Part shown: one piece after another, positions 20,299 to 32,900 of the stretch
Position numbering within the stretch: the stretch's first letter is position 1
Layout of the letters: each line of letters opens with the position of its first letter
Assembly (NCBI GenBank): GCA_019775845.1
Contig: JADQAV010000060.1
Location: forward strand, 132,135 to 196,134
Length of the DNA: 64,000 bases
Origin: Myrmaecium sp. VS I D KN 1
Lineage: Eukaryota; Ascomycota; Dothideomycetes; Valsariales; Valsariaceae
Direction of reading: 5' to 3'
The notes under the pieces: model-generated
The model's database searches: none
What the model was told of the DNA's origin: nothing
Seen by the model: only the letters and a program-made list of their open reading frames with translations
Translations under genes and position numbers: made by a program

Positions 20299-21776
20299 TC
20301 ACTCTTCCTCACTCACTTCACTCTCACTATCTTCTTCAACTGAAGGCACCGCAGGCGCTGGTGTTTGCGTCGCATCAGGCACCTCATCCCAGGCTTTCTC
20401 CATCAATTCTGCGAACTCGTCGTCCATATCTTCGTCTTGTTCCTGCGAAGCGACATTTTCCTCGACCACCTCATCTGCGTTCTCTTCGTCGGCAGCCTTC
20501 TGCTTACTCTCAAAGGGCTCCAATTCCCTATCGCCAGCAAGGGCTTCGCTCTCCCCCTCTTCACTGAGGTCTTCCTCATAACCTCCATCCTCTTCCTCGT
20601 CTTCGTCCTCCCCACCACGGCTCAACTCGCCAAAATCAATAACTTCCAAGTCCTTGTCTTTCCTGCCTGCAAGGCTACCCGGAGCCCCTGCGAAACCGCC
20701 CAAGTGGGCTGGAGTATGCAGTCTGCTCCCAGGTGACACACTATTCGCTGCGGATCGCAGGGATATAGGCGCATCGTGTGAGGGATGTGGCTGAGGCGTG
20801 AGGCCGCTAGTACTGGCTGGAGGAGACAGCGATGGGGATTCCGCTGGTGGCGCAGGACGAGTAGAGGCCCGGCGATCCAGATGAATCTTGGGAGGCGCGG
20901 GGACGGCAGCCGGTTCTCGTTTCTGCATGGCAGGACGGGGCGCAGACTTCTTTGTAGGCTTAGCCGCATTTTGACCAGTCCTTTCTTTGTTTGGGGCCGG
21001 TTCCGGAGCAGGGTTCGTGGGGGGCGGAGATGATGGGGTCGCGGATAGGAAATGTCGGAAATCGAATGGATTGGACGGGTCGGGGCTATCGTCGTTCAAG
21101 CGATCGGTAGCCGTACCTGGTGACACAGTCTTTGGGGAAGGGAGTTGAGGGTATTCCGAAGCCAAGACACTCGCGGATGGTTCCCACGGGGTGCTGGTCA
21201 GGTTGAATGCATATTCTGTGTCGAGGGGCTCGAGGGTGCAGCTCTGAGTCGAGGGGTCGAAGACAAGAACGTAAGAGTGTGTCTGCGAAGCAGCCTTGCC
21301 TACATACTCGTAGCGCTGTATATCCGAACCCACAGCTCCTTCGTCGAGAATGGTGAGAATGTGCGTTCCGTCGTCATTGGGTGCGACCGTGGTCTTGCGA
21401 GTCGTGTCGAGGTCTTGATCGGGCTTGTGGTTGACTGCGATAGCTGTTAGACAAAGAAAATGTAACGAGAGTTTGACGTAAAGCAATGGCGACTGGAGTA
21501 GGACATACACTTGACACTCGAGGTACCGCCGCTGCTTTGACCGGATCGTTGCAGACGGTCGCTCAGCTCGATGTTCCAAACGCTCTTCTTGCGAGGGTCG
21601 ACCTCCCCGCCGACGGCGCAAGCAGATGACATGGTGCGCTTCCTCGGTCCCAGTAGGCTGGCAAAGCCAGCTGCGGCAAGTTCTTGTTTCCTGCGACGGT
21701 TGAAAGCTCCCGACTGGAGCTGCTGTCTGTTGGTGTCGGAGCTGACGTTGGCCGAAGAGGGGGCGTGGGGAGCCAT
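20299..21776 (-). CDS. eaf1: EAF-family RNA polymerase II elongation factor
   Basis: Probable ELL-associated-factor homologue that stimulates Pol II elongation in the nucleus. Exons in transcript order are 21776-21509 and 21443-20299, giving 470 residues. The N-terminal ~190 residues contain the EAF-like region: a VWNIELSDRLQRSG start, then across the intron VKSIAVNHKPDQ, a Thr-rich strand and RYEYVGKAASQTHSYVLVFDPSTQSCTLEPLDTEYAFNL (shown in parts), the most family-like segment. The rest is low-complexity Pro/Ser/Ala with a very acidic C-terminus (DEDEEEDGG, EDSESEVSEEE), as in other fungal and animal EAFs where the tail acts in activation. Identification relies on the N-terminal domain pattern and the acidic tail. 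Confidence 0.75.
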
Positions 21777-22407
21777 TGCGCCGGTTTGGATTACAGGGAT
21801 CTTGCGGCCCGATCCGTTCGTTGGTGGCTGCTAAAGATAGTAGCTGGCTGGACGATCGTTCATGTATCTTCACGGCGCACAGCACCGCACGAAGAAGTAA
21901 TAGAGAGCAGGTGGTATAGAAAAAGGATGTATGAAGTTGACAGGGTAGAATTAGGAGTTGAAGTTGCGCGCGACTTGTTGCTGTGAAATAGGTATGTCAG
22001 GCAAAGTGACAAAGCAAGCAGTGGTCAATATGTAGGTAGTATTCGAACCGTAGCACACCAAGACCAAGCAAACGGAGAAGGGATGCTCGTGGTTATAGCT
22101 AACAGAGAGGCCACAGTTGTGAAAGTTTATATCGTTGTGATTCATCGTGTTTGAGTTCCAGACTGCCCTCCAGTCTCACGTACGACTGCATGCGTTAAGT
22201 AACTATACCAAATGGCTCGTTGCGCTATGTAGTTAATCTTTGTATTCACAGTTATAAATCAACCGACCACGGTAGATCTTTCATTGCTCTGACCAACTAG
22301 AATACCAGGATTGCTTTTTCCTGAATATGAGAGCTCCTAGGGACAACAAGGTATCAAGGCCGTAACGAAGTCAATATCCACGCATAAAGGTGAACGTTAG
22401 CGATGCA
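21777..22407. other. EAF promoter region
   Basis: 630 bp between the EAF start and the COG8 stop. It is AT-richer than its surroundings around 22000-22300. No gene is seen. Confidence 0.4.
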
Positions 22408-24027
22408 TCACGACGCCAACGGAGAAGTCACCCTTTCGGCCGGTGAGCTTGTCCTTCCTATCCCTACGGGCGACCCGCCTCGACTTCCAGCCGAATCTCT
22501 TCGTCCCCCAGCCCCAACACCGCTCGCCAATAATTCCAGTCGACTCGCCTGCACCCGGTGCTTCTTCATCACCTCCACCCATTCCGTATCTTCCCTATCT
22601 CCTTCGAGGGGATCTCGCTCTTTCTGATTCTCCTCCAACTCCTCTTCTAGCAAAGCAAGCATCATCCCAAAGTCGCCTCCCAAGCGACCTAAACTCCCAG
22701 CGCAGTATAACACCTGTGTGAGCAGCGAGTCCCTGCTTGCCCGATCCTTGACATTTGGAAGATACTTTCTCAGTGTATCGAAGAGCAAGTCCACCAGGTG
22801 CGCCGGAAATGTCGCTAGTGCCGACGGCAGCGGCAGCAACATGTTTTCTTCCCGTCCTCGATCCCCCATCTTTCCAGTGGTTGTCGCAGCCTTGAGCGTA
22901 GGACTCTCATCGCCTTCTTTCACGCCGGGGGGAACTAACGCCTGCGGAAATATGCTGCGGTACATACTCACCAATGCAAAGCTCTGTTCCCTGAAAATTT
23001 CGATGTATCGTTTGAGATATCGCTCCGTTTGTTGTCCCGTGGCCCAGTCCCTTCCCCCTCCCGCCTTCCCATCGCGTCCCTTCTCCTGCTCCGCCAGCTC
23101 CCTCAACGGCTCCAGCGCCTCAAGCATTCCGACCAAGCAGCCTAATCGGCACACAAGGAACAACGCACCCAGCGCACCTTCACTTTCCCCTTTACCCGCA
23201 CTTATCCCTTTCTTCCAACCCGTTGGCCCTATTTTCTGTCCGAAATCCTCCCCTTCCAACTCCGGCGCTACCCTCCTCAACCACCCGACAACTCTCATCC
23301 CGACTGCCAGTTTCAACCCTTGCGCTTGCAACGCATTGATCAGATTGCTCGTAAGGACTCTCATTTCCGCCTCCGCTTGCGCAGCGAGGCTCTTTGTGAG
23401 CTGTAGGTCCGGATATAAAGTATGCAACCTCTTTATATGAGCGTAGAGGTCGAGCGCAGATGCATAGTTTGCTGTTGCTGCGCCGGAAGTGGCGATCATG
23501 GTGGCGCCGGGGGTGGTCGGCATCGCGGTGCTGGAGGAGGATATGGCGGAGCTGAGAAGCGTGGGCAGATCAAGGATGTCGGAGATTCGGTCGGCATTAC
23601 GAGAGAGGAGGAGAGCGGCGCGGCGGCGTTGGAGTAACGGTTTGGGCGCGTCTGATTCATTGCTGCTTTTGCTATACTTTGTCGCGAATGCAGTGGCGGC
23701 GCTGTCGAGAGAAGGAAGGTGGGAGCGGAGTTCTGAGGCGGAGATGGCGAGCTCGGGGAGAGTGGTGCGGAGGTGGGAGAGGGAGGTGGACGAAGCGATC
23801 AAGGACTTGTGGCTGCGCTTGGAGAGGGCTTGGAGCTGTCGGAGGATGGAGGCGGATTGCTGCGACAGCGCTTGCGGTTCGTTGGTGGTCAGAGCAGCGA
23901 GGGAGAGAGTGGTGAGGTGGGTGAGGTATGATGATGTTACGGGGTCGGTCGGGGATGGGCGCGCGTCGGCGGGGATGTCATTGGCGTCAAAGTACGGGGT
24001 TAGAAGATCGTGGAGTGGATCCGCCAT
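22408..24027 (-). CDS. cog8: Conserved oligomeric Golgi complex subunit 8
   Basis: Dor1-family subunit of the COG tethering complex, which acts in retrograde transport within the Golgi. Single exon, 539 residues. I start at 24027 (MADPLHDLLTPYF) because the longer frame from 24231 adds 68 residues with no family character. Family features are SYLTHLTTLSLAALTT, ILRQLQALSKRSHKSLI, LPELAISASELRSHLP and the block RRRAALLLSRNADRISDILDLPTLL, followed by helical segments such as LYAHIKRLHTLYPD and RLGCLVGMLEALEPL. The C-terminal third is Gly/Ser-rich. Divergent from the UBE2O-like gene. Confidence 0.85.
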   Translation of the reverse strand: MADPLHDLLTPYFDANDIPADARPSPTDPVTSSYLTHLTTLSLAALTTNEPQALSQQSASILRQLQALSKRSHKSLIASSTSLSHLRTTLPELAISASELRSHLPSLDSAATAFATKYSKSSNESDAPKPLLQRRRAALLLSRNADRISDILDLPTLLSSAISSSSTAMPTTPGATMIATSGAATANYASALDLYAHIKRLHTLYPDLQLTKSLAAQAEAEMRVLTSNLINALQAQGLKLAVGMRVVGWLRRVAPELEGEDFGQKIGPTGWKKGISAGKGESEGALGALFLVCRLGCLVGMLEALEPLRELAEQEKGRDGKAGGGRDWATGQQTERYLKRYIEIFREQSFALVSMYRSIFPQALVPPGVKEGDESPTLKAATTTGKMGDRGREENMLLPLPSALATFPAHLVDLLFDTLRKYLPNVKDRASRDSLLTQVLYCAGSLGRLGGDFGMMLALLEEELEENQKERDPLEGDREDTEWVEVMKKHRVQASRLELLASGVGAGGRRDSAGSRGGSPVGIGRTSSPAERVTSPLAS

Positions 24028-24529
24028 CTTCGCATTGGTGAGAGGAACGATCGATGGTGTTGGTGAGGAGCTGGTGCGGACGATGGGCAGATGCAAGGTG
24101 GTCCCGTTCACATGGGACGGGAATGGATGGACGGAGCGACGATCTGCCCGCAGCACCTCCGAAGGTTCCAAGGTTCCTGTCAGGCAGGCGAATACGGAGG
24201 CACCTGCCGCCCAGAAATATCCAACGTTCAACTTCCAGTTTTGTTTTCACCAGAAGAAGCCAGCTTGTTTATATCTAGTATATAACAACGTCTTCGGCCC
24301 TGACATTCAGTGTTCCGCTCTTTAGGCAGGCCGCTCGCCAAGAAGAATCTATTTATACAACTACAGTCGCTGTTCAACGAACGATCGAGTAGGGCTCGGT
24401 ATTTTTCCTTCAACCGAATGTCTTCCTCCCGCTGCCGCCTTGCCCCTCTTATAACAATTTGCAACCACAACCTCCTCGCGCTCCTTCAAGTCCCCATCAC
24501 GGCGGAAGTCTTTTGTCCCCGCTTCCATC
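24028..24529. other. Divergent promoter, cog8 and UBE2O-like
   Basis: A 500-bp spacer between two divergent starts. No specific site is recognised and no gene is supported. Confidence 0.45.
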
Positions 24530-27491
24530 ATGGCTTCAGCGGATGACGCTTCCCTCACTTTCTGCGTGGAAGATACCTGCGCCCTTCGCGATGAACCTAG
24601 CATGATCGGCGTGGTAGATCGAACGGCATTAGACGTTGACAGTCACACCCACAATCCGCAGCGCGATTATCCCGACGAGCTACAACGGCACGACGAGATC
24701 CCAGAGGCCGATTTTCAGGCATTCCTTCGTACCGGCGTCCCTCCTCGTGGTACAGTGTTGGTGTCATGGCAAACGGAGCTGAAGACGGAGTTGATACCGG
24801 AGCACAAGCTGGAGCTGCTGGACAGAGCATTCTACGTGGGTGATGTGGTCAAGAAAAATGCGCGGGATACTATGAGCGGTACGGTGGTGGCCTTGGAAAG
24901 TACTTGCACTCTGTGCCCGGTGCTAGAGTTGACGGACAACCTCGAGAGGATCGAGCCGGATGAGCTGAGAAAACTATACGTACGGGATGTGCCGACCAGC
25001 GAATTGAAAGCCGCCAATGAGATCATGGAGGGAGCGCTGGTAATCTATGAGAACTGGGTAGGAAGGGTCGAGTACGTGTACGATGAGATCACGCTCCAGC
25101 TGGAGAATGATAGCGTTGTGGTGGTCGAGGACGCGAATGATCTGGAGCCCATAAACCCGGCAAATGAGAATCTGAGTGTAGGCGACATGGTCACGACTAA
25201 GAAGGGGAACCTCAGAAGAGGCAGATGGAAATTCGGAGCATTCAATCCCAATATTCCACCCAAAGGAACCGTTGTCGAAACTCGCCCGACCAGCATTACC
25301 GTACATTGGCTATATCGCAACATCGGCGCGGGCAGTGTTCCTAACATGCCAGGCGCATTCCCTGTATCAGAACCTCCGGAGGAGCTTGACGTGGATATCA
25401 TCTACAGTGGAAATTTATATGTGTACGAGCGACAAACGCCGCCTTACCTGGTCGGTGACCGGGTCAGATTTAAGGACTCCGTCGAGGCTGCGCACAAATA
25501 CCCTAAGTTCAAGCGAATCCCGCGCGAAGAAACTCTGGGCTATGACATGAACGTCTTCTGTGTCATGCAAACACGGAGCATTGCCACCGTTCAGTGGCAG
25601 GACTTGTCCGTCTCGGAGCACCCTAGTACTTCGCTTATCCCAGATCCTAACATTGACGACGAAGACGAAGTCTGGCCCGGCGAGATCGTCTTTACAAAGA
25701 AGCAGAGAGAAGGCTCGCAAGATGCTTCCAAGGAGGACGGAAGCTGGACTTTCACCCCAGCTCAGGTCGGCGTCGTCCAGACTGTGCGCTCGGCGGATCG
25801 GATTGCTACTGTGAAGTGGTTTCAGAACCCCTCGGTGCAGCTTGTGGGCCACGACCTCCTGCCAGGATCTTACACGGGTTCATTGATGGATGAGGCTGAG
25901 GACGTGAGCCTTTATGACATCAGGGCTTCTGTGGGCTTGGACCGGCATATGGGCGATTTTGTCATTATCCATCAGAATGTCGAGCGCGAAGGGGATGGCC
26001 GATCACTGCTCGACAATCAAGCCGGGATCAGCGGCATCAACTGGTTCGGAGAGGTCACTCGCGTGGGTTTAGACGGCTTGGTCGAGGTCACGCTTGGGGC
26101 GGCCCTACCGCCCACTTCCATCCGAGTACCGCCTGAGAGTCTAACCTTGGTCTACAATCATGGGATGGAGGACGACTATGATGCGGTCGGACATGATCAT
26201 GACCACTACACCGACACATCGATGGATGACGATTCCGATATGTCCGACTCGAGCAGCAACGTCATGTGGACGATCGAGTACATGGGCAATGGCGGCATTC
26301 CGTTTGATGGAAGTGGGCTGGATGAGGAGGAATGGTCGACCGAAGATGAAGGCATGGATGATGCAGAAGAAGGACCCGGATCGGATCTGGAAGCCGATGG
26401 CCCTCCGGCCGACACACCTTTCGACGACAACAACAACATGGATGCTGACGGTGCCGGAATTGGGCAAGGTCCTACAGACTCACAGAACCCATCAGAAATC
26501 AGACCGACATCCGCCGAATCCGGGACCCCGGAAGCTCTCTCTCCTTTTGCCGTACTCGAGACTTCGCCTCCCTCGGACCACCACTACATTGCCTGCAAAC
26601 GCAACGACTCGCCGAATCTGCTCAGACGCCTCGCCAAAGAACACCGCATCCTCTCCTCCTCCCTGCCCGAAGGCATCTACGTCCGCACGTGGGAGTCGCG
26701 CATGGATCTCCTGCGCGTTCTCATCCTCGGACCCTTGGACACCCCGTACGAGTACGCACCCTTCATGATCGACCTCTACCTCGGCGAGTCGTTCCCGGCC
26801 TCGCCGCCGGAAGCGTTCTTCCACTCGTGGACGCACGGCCAAGGGCCCGTGAACCCGAACCTGTACGAGGACGGCAAGATCTGCCTCTCCCTGCTCGGGA
26901 CCTGGCACAGCGACGCGAGCCACGAGGATTGGAGCGAGCGACGCAGCACGGTGCTGCAGGTGCTGGTGAGCTTGCAGAGCTTGGTGTTGGTGCGCGAGCC
27001 GTATTACAGTAAGTCCACCGATTCCATCCAGCAACCTCACCATCCCTCTCTCCTTGATTGTGTAAAAACCAGTAACTAACCCCATCCCCTTCCCCCCTTT
27101 TCCAGACGAAGCCGGCTTCGACGTCCGCCAGAACGCGCCCGAGGCCGCCATCCCGAGCGCGCTGTACACGGAGCGCGCGCATTTCCGCGCCCGCGGCTTC
27201 ATCGTCTGGGCGCTCACCCGTCGGCCGGAGCCGTTCGGGCCGTTGCTCGAGCACCTGTACCTCTCCGAGGCGGAAGGAGCGCCGCGACTGCTGGAGAAGG
27301 CGATCCGCAACGCGCGGGAGATTGTGGAGCGGAGTGAGAGGGAGGATGGAGCGGGGGCGGAAGGTGGCGGTGAGGGCGGGCTGATACGGGATGGATTGAG
27401 GCGGGTGAGTTTGGGGGCTGTGGTTGCGTTGAAGCGGGTTTTGGGGCAGATGGAGGAGCTGATGGAGAAGCGGGGGGAGGGGAAACAATAG
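24530..27491 (+). CDS. UBE2O-like large ubiquitin-conjugating enzyme
   Basis: Predicted E2, possibly an E2/E3 hybrid as in animal UBE2O. Exons are 24530-27008 and 27106-27491, giving 954 residues. The N-terminal ~600 residues are a chain of beta-rich, SH3-like repeats (for example FYVGDVVKKNARDTMSGTVV, GDMVTTKKG, YLVGDRVRFKD, GDFVIIHQNVE), matching the multi-segment N-terminus of UBE2O. An acidic linker follows (about 545-650). The UBC domain begins near residue 683 with YIACKRND, then LRVLILGPLDTPYEYAPFMIDLYL, FPASPPEAFFHSW and the active-site Cys (about C785) in NLYEDGKICLSLLGTWH. The extended gap between the P-P-E motif and NLYEDGKICLS is typical of UBE2O/BIRC6 types. A C-terminal helical region completes the protein. 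Confidence 0.88.
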
Positions 27492-27928
27492 CGTGCGGGG
27501 TTATGCTATGAATATATGTTATGCAGCAAGCTTCCCTAGATGTCTGTGATGGTCAGGCTGCTGTGTTTTTTGTTGGGATGGGCCTCTCTTTCTTCTGGGA
27601 TTATATCCTCCATTTCTGTTTCTTTTCCTGGTTGACTCTTGTGTCGCTTCTTGGTCCCTTCGGAGTATATCCCTTCCCTTATATTCGAATAGACATAGAT
27701 TTTGAGAACAGTTGGGGATATTATCCTGTTGCCCCTAGGTATCCTCTCCAGTATCCACTACCGACCCTCTTTCCGTGTTAGGAACAGGGTACTGTTCATC
27801 GCTCCGAAAAGGAACAAAACCTCTATTTTCCCCTTCTAGATCCAAGGGTATCGTATCGCATCGCATCATAAGCCCAGAGAAAAGCATCGCAGACAACACC
27901 AGCCACGCAATTCCCTCCGTACGCACGC

Positions 27929-27964
<36 letters not shown>

Positions 27965-28032
27965 CCTCACCACCACCACAACCCGGAGAAAAAAACACCT
28001 CCCTCCCACCCACCCCCAAGCGATCCCCCAAC
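27492..28032. other. Convergent intergenic region
   Basis: Holds the 3' flanks of the E2 gene and the phosphatase gene, and a CAT microsatellite listed separately. Open frames over the repeat are low-complexity artefacts. Confidence 0.45.
27929..27961. repeat. (CAT)11 microsatellite
   Basis: Eleven perfect CAT units lie just past the phosphatase stop codon, followed by degenerate TCC units. It is noncoding as annotated and likely length-variable between strains. Confidence 0.9.
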
Positions 28033-28715
28033 CTAAACCATCTCCCTCTCCACCCTCTCCCTCTCCTCCCCCCCTTCCTCCAGCCACCTCAAGAACCCCC
28101 TCGAAAAGCGGACCATCTGCTCAAACGCAACCTCAAACCCATCCGCCGCACCATAATACGGATCGCCAACCTCCTCCCGCAGATCCCTCCCGCCAAACCT
28201 GCCCCACAACCCCACCTTCGCCACGCCCTTCTCATCTCCGCCTCGCTGCGCCACCACCTGCCGCCGCATGCGTCGGATCGCCGCCAGATTCTCCGCGTCC
28301 ATCGCGAGGACGTAGTCGAACTGGCGCAGGTGCGCGGGCACGAGCTGCTGCGCCTGGTGGGTGTAGGTCGTGATGCCGTGGGCGTGGAGGGTGCGGGTGG
28401 TGCGGGGATCGGGGGCGTCGCCGACGTGGTAGGCGCCCGTGCCGGCGGAGGCGATGGTGGAGATGAGCGGGTGCGGGGAGCTGGGGGAGTGGGCCCACGG
28501 ACTGGGCTGCGTGAGGGCGGCGAAGACGGCTTCGGCCATGGGGCTGCGGCCTGGGATGGGGGGGTGTGGGTTAGTTGGGGGTTTTAGGGGGGGGGTTGAG
28601 GGGGAGGAGGGGGGATGGACGTACAGATGTTGCCTAGGCAGACGAACATGATGGATATAGGCTTCGGGTTGGAGGATTCGCCAGCGGCGGCGGTGGTGGT
28701 GGTGGGGGAGCCCAT
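28033..28715 (-). CDS. Low-molecular-weight protein tyrosine phosphatase
   Basis: Cytosolic class II Cys-based phosphatase, the Ltp1/Stp1 family. Exons in transcript order are 28715-28625 and 28550-28033, giving 202 residues, about 40 longer than the usual ~160. The P-loop FVCLGNICRSPMAEA (catalytic C26, R32) is rebuilt across the intron, which splits a Cys codon T^GC. Further motifs are AGTGAYHVGDAPDPRT, FDYVLAMDAENLAAIRRM and the general-acid Asp in GDPYYGAADGFE. The extra length comes from a Thr/Ala-rich N-terminal extension, a Pro/Ser loop (QPSPWAHSPSSPHPL) after the P-loop helix and a Gly/Glu C-terminus. GC is high throughout. Confidence 0.92.
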
Positions 28716-29984
28716 GGTTGCTGCTGGAGGGCGTGAGGTTATCGTGAGGTTGTGTTGAGGGTATAGATGGTGGAGAGAGTGAGCGACAACATCGAACAGT
28801 GGCATCTTTTTCTCCTAATCGATAAGATCTCTCAGGGACCACCGACGCCGGCACCGGCAAGATGTCCGTGTACCGTCGATGCGCAATCGGCCCGCCATCT
28901 ATGCCTTATTGCCTTACTGCCTCAACTCCTAGGCCAAACGTCCTTCGCATTGATATTTATGGATGCGCTGGCCTCGCATTTCATCCGCCCGCATTCCTTC
29001 CATTCCTTCGACCGCGGCTCGGTCACTGCGCGCGCATAACGAACAGGATCGCCGAAGGAGGAGCGCTACTAGATTATGCCTTTGACTACTTCGGCATATC
29101 TCCCGAAGGAAGGATTGAAGAAAGGATTGAGCACAGCGGGCTTGGTATGATGCTGATTTGCCGTTACTGTAGGTACGCTGGAGTGCTGCTATGAAGATTT
29201 ATGTCAAAGTCCGTTGATCGGTTGCCACTCCGCAAATAGTACGGATATACGGTAGAGGGATAGACTAAGTCTACGAGATTACTACTAGTACTTTATATCC
29301 AGATCCCCATACAGTATCTTCGTACCTGAAGGGCCGAGATAGGGAAGGGGAACGAGGGGAAGAAAACAGGGTCTGCCTGCGCCCAGCGAGTGGAGAGGCT
29401 GTGACGTTGGGACTTGGGAGGCTGCGTGGCTGTGAGGGGGACGACGGGCCTGCGCCCAATGGCGAGTTTCAGGTTTGTGGCTGCGTAGGCGCTAAGGCAG
29501 GTGGGGGCCTAAGGTAGGTGGTGCTTGCCTAGGAGACCAGGCAAAAAACAAGAGTCCCGCGAAAGAGAGTGTGATAGTAAATAGTCCCGAGAGGCTGAAG
29601 GGACGGGAGTGAGTGAACGAATAGCGCCAGCTGAACGAGCAGTCCGATCCATCGCTCCTCTTGCTCTCTTCTTCTTCCTCCATCTCTCCCAACTTCTTCT
29701 CTTCCTCGTCCTCATATTGTCCAGGCCCGCCCTCCCCACGACAAACAGACGTTGCCCGTAGTACCTTGCTTGGCTGGCTCGCTTGCGTCGCCGTCGTCGT
29801 CGCCTTCATTCCCCGTCAACAATCGGCAGTCCGCCGCCCGCGGATCGCCGTCCTGGCAACAAAACCTGAAACCTCCCAGGTTCCCCCCTCGCCGCTCTCC
29901 CACCCAGAAGTCTTCGGGAAACTCAGCTGCTCTACCCTCCCGGACGCTTTGAGTTCCCAGAACAGCCGACCGAAATAAGGCAGC
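28716..29984. other. Long divergent promoter and chitin synthase leader
   Basis: About 1.27 kb. The right third (about 29640-29980) is strongly C/T-rich, as expected for the 5' leader of an abundant fungal mRNA. The left part is the phosphatase promoter. No gene is supported. Confidence 0.45.
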
Positions 29985-32900
29985 ATGGCCTACAACCGTC
30001 TAGGTATGCGGCGAGCCCCTTCTGTTCACCACCTGTCCGTTCCCCCGAGCGCTGCGCAAACCACTGCGCGTCCCCAGCACCGCCGCATACCCTCCGCAAA
30101 CTGCTGTCGCGCGTGTCACAGACCAACGTGCCTGCGACCCTAGGGCGATTCTTGTCGGTTTGGGAGCCGTGGCCTGCTCCACTCGGGGAATTGCGCCCGC
30201 GCTGCCTCGAGAGCAATAAAGAAAACGCTTTCGCGCGCCAGCACGCTGTTTCCTGCACGCGCTGACTCCAGAACCCGACAGGCGCCCCAGGCGGGCCGTA
30301 CGACGAAGACGACTACCATCCAGCCATGGACTCACGAAGACCGGTCGCGGGCGGGACATCTTCGCCCGCTCACCCCTTACAGGGCTATCAGCTCGAGGAT
30401 AGACCCTATCGAACCCCGACGGCTCCCTTAGAGATACCGATGGGACCTGGCCCCGGGCCCAGTACCCCAAGCGATCAACTACCCCCTCAGCCGACTGTAA
30501 GGGAGAAAGAACGGGAGGTATTGCGCATGGAAAGGGCGTGTTGCTGACCATAAGAGCAGTACTCGGTCGAGAATCTTCCCTATGGCCACGATGCCTACGG
30601 ACAGCCCCATTCATACTCCCCGCATCCTCAGCCTTACATAAATCCCACCGCGAGCCATGACTACGTTGTTTCCCCGGAAGACCACCATGACGCATACTAT
30701 ACGCAGCCTTACGAGCCCTCGCCGCATGATGATCCCTTGAGGCCGTACGGTTCTGGCCCGACCCACTACTGGCAAGATGAAGCGGACGACCGGCCGATGC
30801 TGCAGCCGGATAATGCGTACGGGCCAGACCCGCATCAAATGAGTCCGCACGACATGGCGGGAAGTCCGCATGATCTCGGATATGAGGACGATCCGATGAT
30901 GCAGCCCAACCCGAACGCGGCGCCCATCAAGAGGTGGAAGACGGTCAAGGAGGTCCAGTTGTTCAAGGGCAATTTGGTCCTGGATTGTCCCGTTCCCCCG
31001 CGACTCTTGAACCAGGTCCCGCACGCGCAGCCGCCGGAGCGTGACGAGTTTACCCACATGCGATACTCCGCCGCGACCTGCGATCCGGCGGACTTCTACG
31101 AGGAGCGCTTCACCCTGCGTCAGAAGCTCTTCGCGAAGCCGAGGCACACGGAGTTGTTCATCGTGATCACGATGTATAACGAGGAGGACGAGCTCTTTGC
31201 GCGAACCATGATCGGTGTCATCAAGAACATCGAATACATGAACTCGCGCACCAGCAGCAAGACGTGGGGCAAGGATGCCTGGAAAAAGATCGTTGTTTGC
31301 GTGGTGAGCGATGGTCGTGCGAAGATCAATCCCCGGACGAGAGCCGTGCTCGCTGCAATGGGTGTCTATCAGGACGGGATCGCGAAGCAACAAGTCAACG
31401 GCAAGGATGTCACCGCGCATATTTACGAGTACACCTCTCAGATGAGCTTGGAGATCAAGAAGGGCGTGGTCCAGGTGAAGAAGGGAAACACCCCGATCCA
31501 AATGCTCTTCTGCTTGAAGGAGAAGAACCAGAAGAAGATCAACTCCCACCGCTGGTTCTTCCAGGCGTTCGGCAGTGTGTTAGACCCCAATATTTGCGTA
31601 CTTATTGACGCCGGTACCAAGCCGGGCAAGGACTCCATTTACCAGCTCTGGAAGGCATTCGACCTGGAGCCGATGTGCGCTGGCGCTTGCGGTGAGATCA
31701 AAGCCATGTTGGTGCACGGGAAGAAGCTTCTCAACCCCTTGGTCGCGACTCAGAATTTCGAGTACAAGATGAGTAACATCTTGGATAAGCCGCTTGAATC
31801 CGCTTTCGGCTTTATCTCCGTATTGCCCGGTGCCTTCTCCGCTTACCGTTACGTCGCTCTGCAGAACGATAAGACCGGAAATGGACCGTTGGAGAAGTAC
31901 TTTGCCGGCGAGAAGATGCACGGAGCGAACGCTGGCATCTTCACCGCCAACATGTATTTGGCCGAGGACCGAATTCTCTGCTTCGAGCTGGTGTCGAAAC
32001 GCAACTGCCATTGGATCCTGCAGTACGTGAAGTCCGCCACGGGTGAGACCGACGTGCCCACCGAGATGGCCGACTTCATCCTGCAGCGCCGCCGGTGGCT
32101 CAACGGCAGCTTCTTCGCCGCGGTCTACGCCCTCGCACACGCCTACCAGATCTTCCGCAGCGACCACTCCTTCATGCGCAAGCTCATGTTCCAGATCGAG
32201 TTCCTCTACCAGACCATCAACATGATCTTCGCCTGGTTCGCCATCGGCAACTTCTTCCTCGTCTTCCACATCCTCACCAATTCCCTCGGCAGCGACGACC
32301 TCCTCGGCACCGCCGGCGAGATCCTCGCCGTCATCTTCGAATGGACCTACCTCGCCACCCTCGTGACGTGCTTCGTGCTTGCGCTGGGGAACCGACCGCA
32401 AGGCTCGAACAAGCTGTACATGGGCATGGTCTACTTCTGGGTGATCATCATGGCCTACCTGCTCTTCGCCTCGGTGTTCATCACCGTCGTCTCCATCAAG
32501 ACCGAAGTGGCGGAGAACGACTTCCAGATCTCGGACCTGTTCACGAACAACCTGTTCTTCACGCTGATCGTGTCCATGTGCAGCACCTACCTCCTCTACC
32601 TCGTCTCCTCGATCCTCTTCCTCGACCCGTGGCACATGGTGACCTCCTTCATCCAGTACCTCCTCCTCACGCCCACCTACATCAACATCCTGAACGTGTA
32701 CGCCTTCTGCAACACGCACGACATCACCTGGGGCACCAAGGGCGACGACAAGCCCGACCAGCTGCCCTCCGTCACCACCAAGCCCGACGGCAAGGCCGAC
32801 ATCACCGCCCCGACCGACGACGCCGACCTCAACACCCAGTACGAGGCCGAGCTCCGCACCTTCGCCTCCAAGTACGAGGTCCCCAAGAAGGCCCCCTCCG

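Noticed and set aside
31580-32719. 379-codon minus-strand open frame
   Set aside because: Antisense shadow of the chitin synthase catalytic and membrane region; Glu/Asp/Val/His-rich with no domain.
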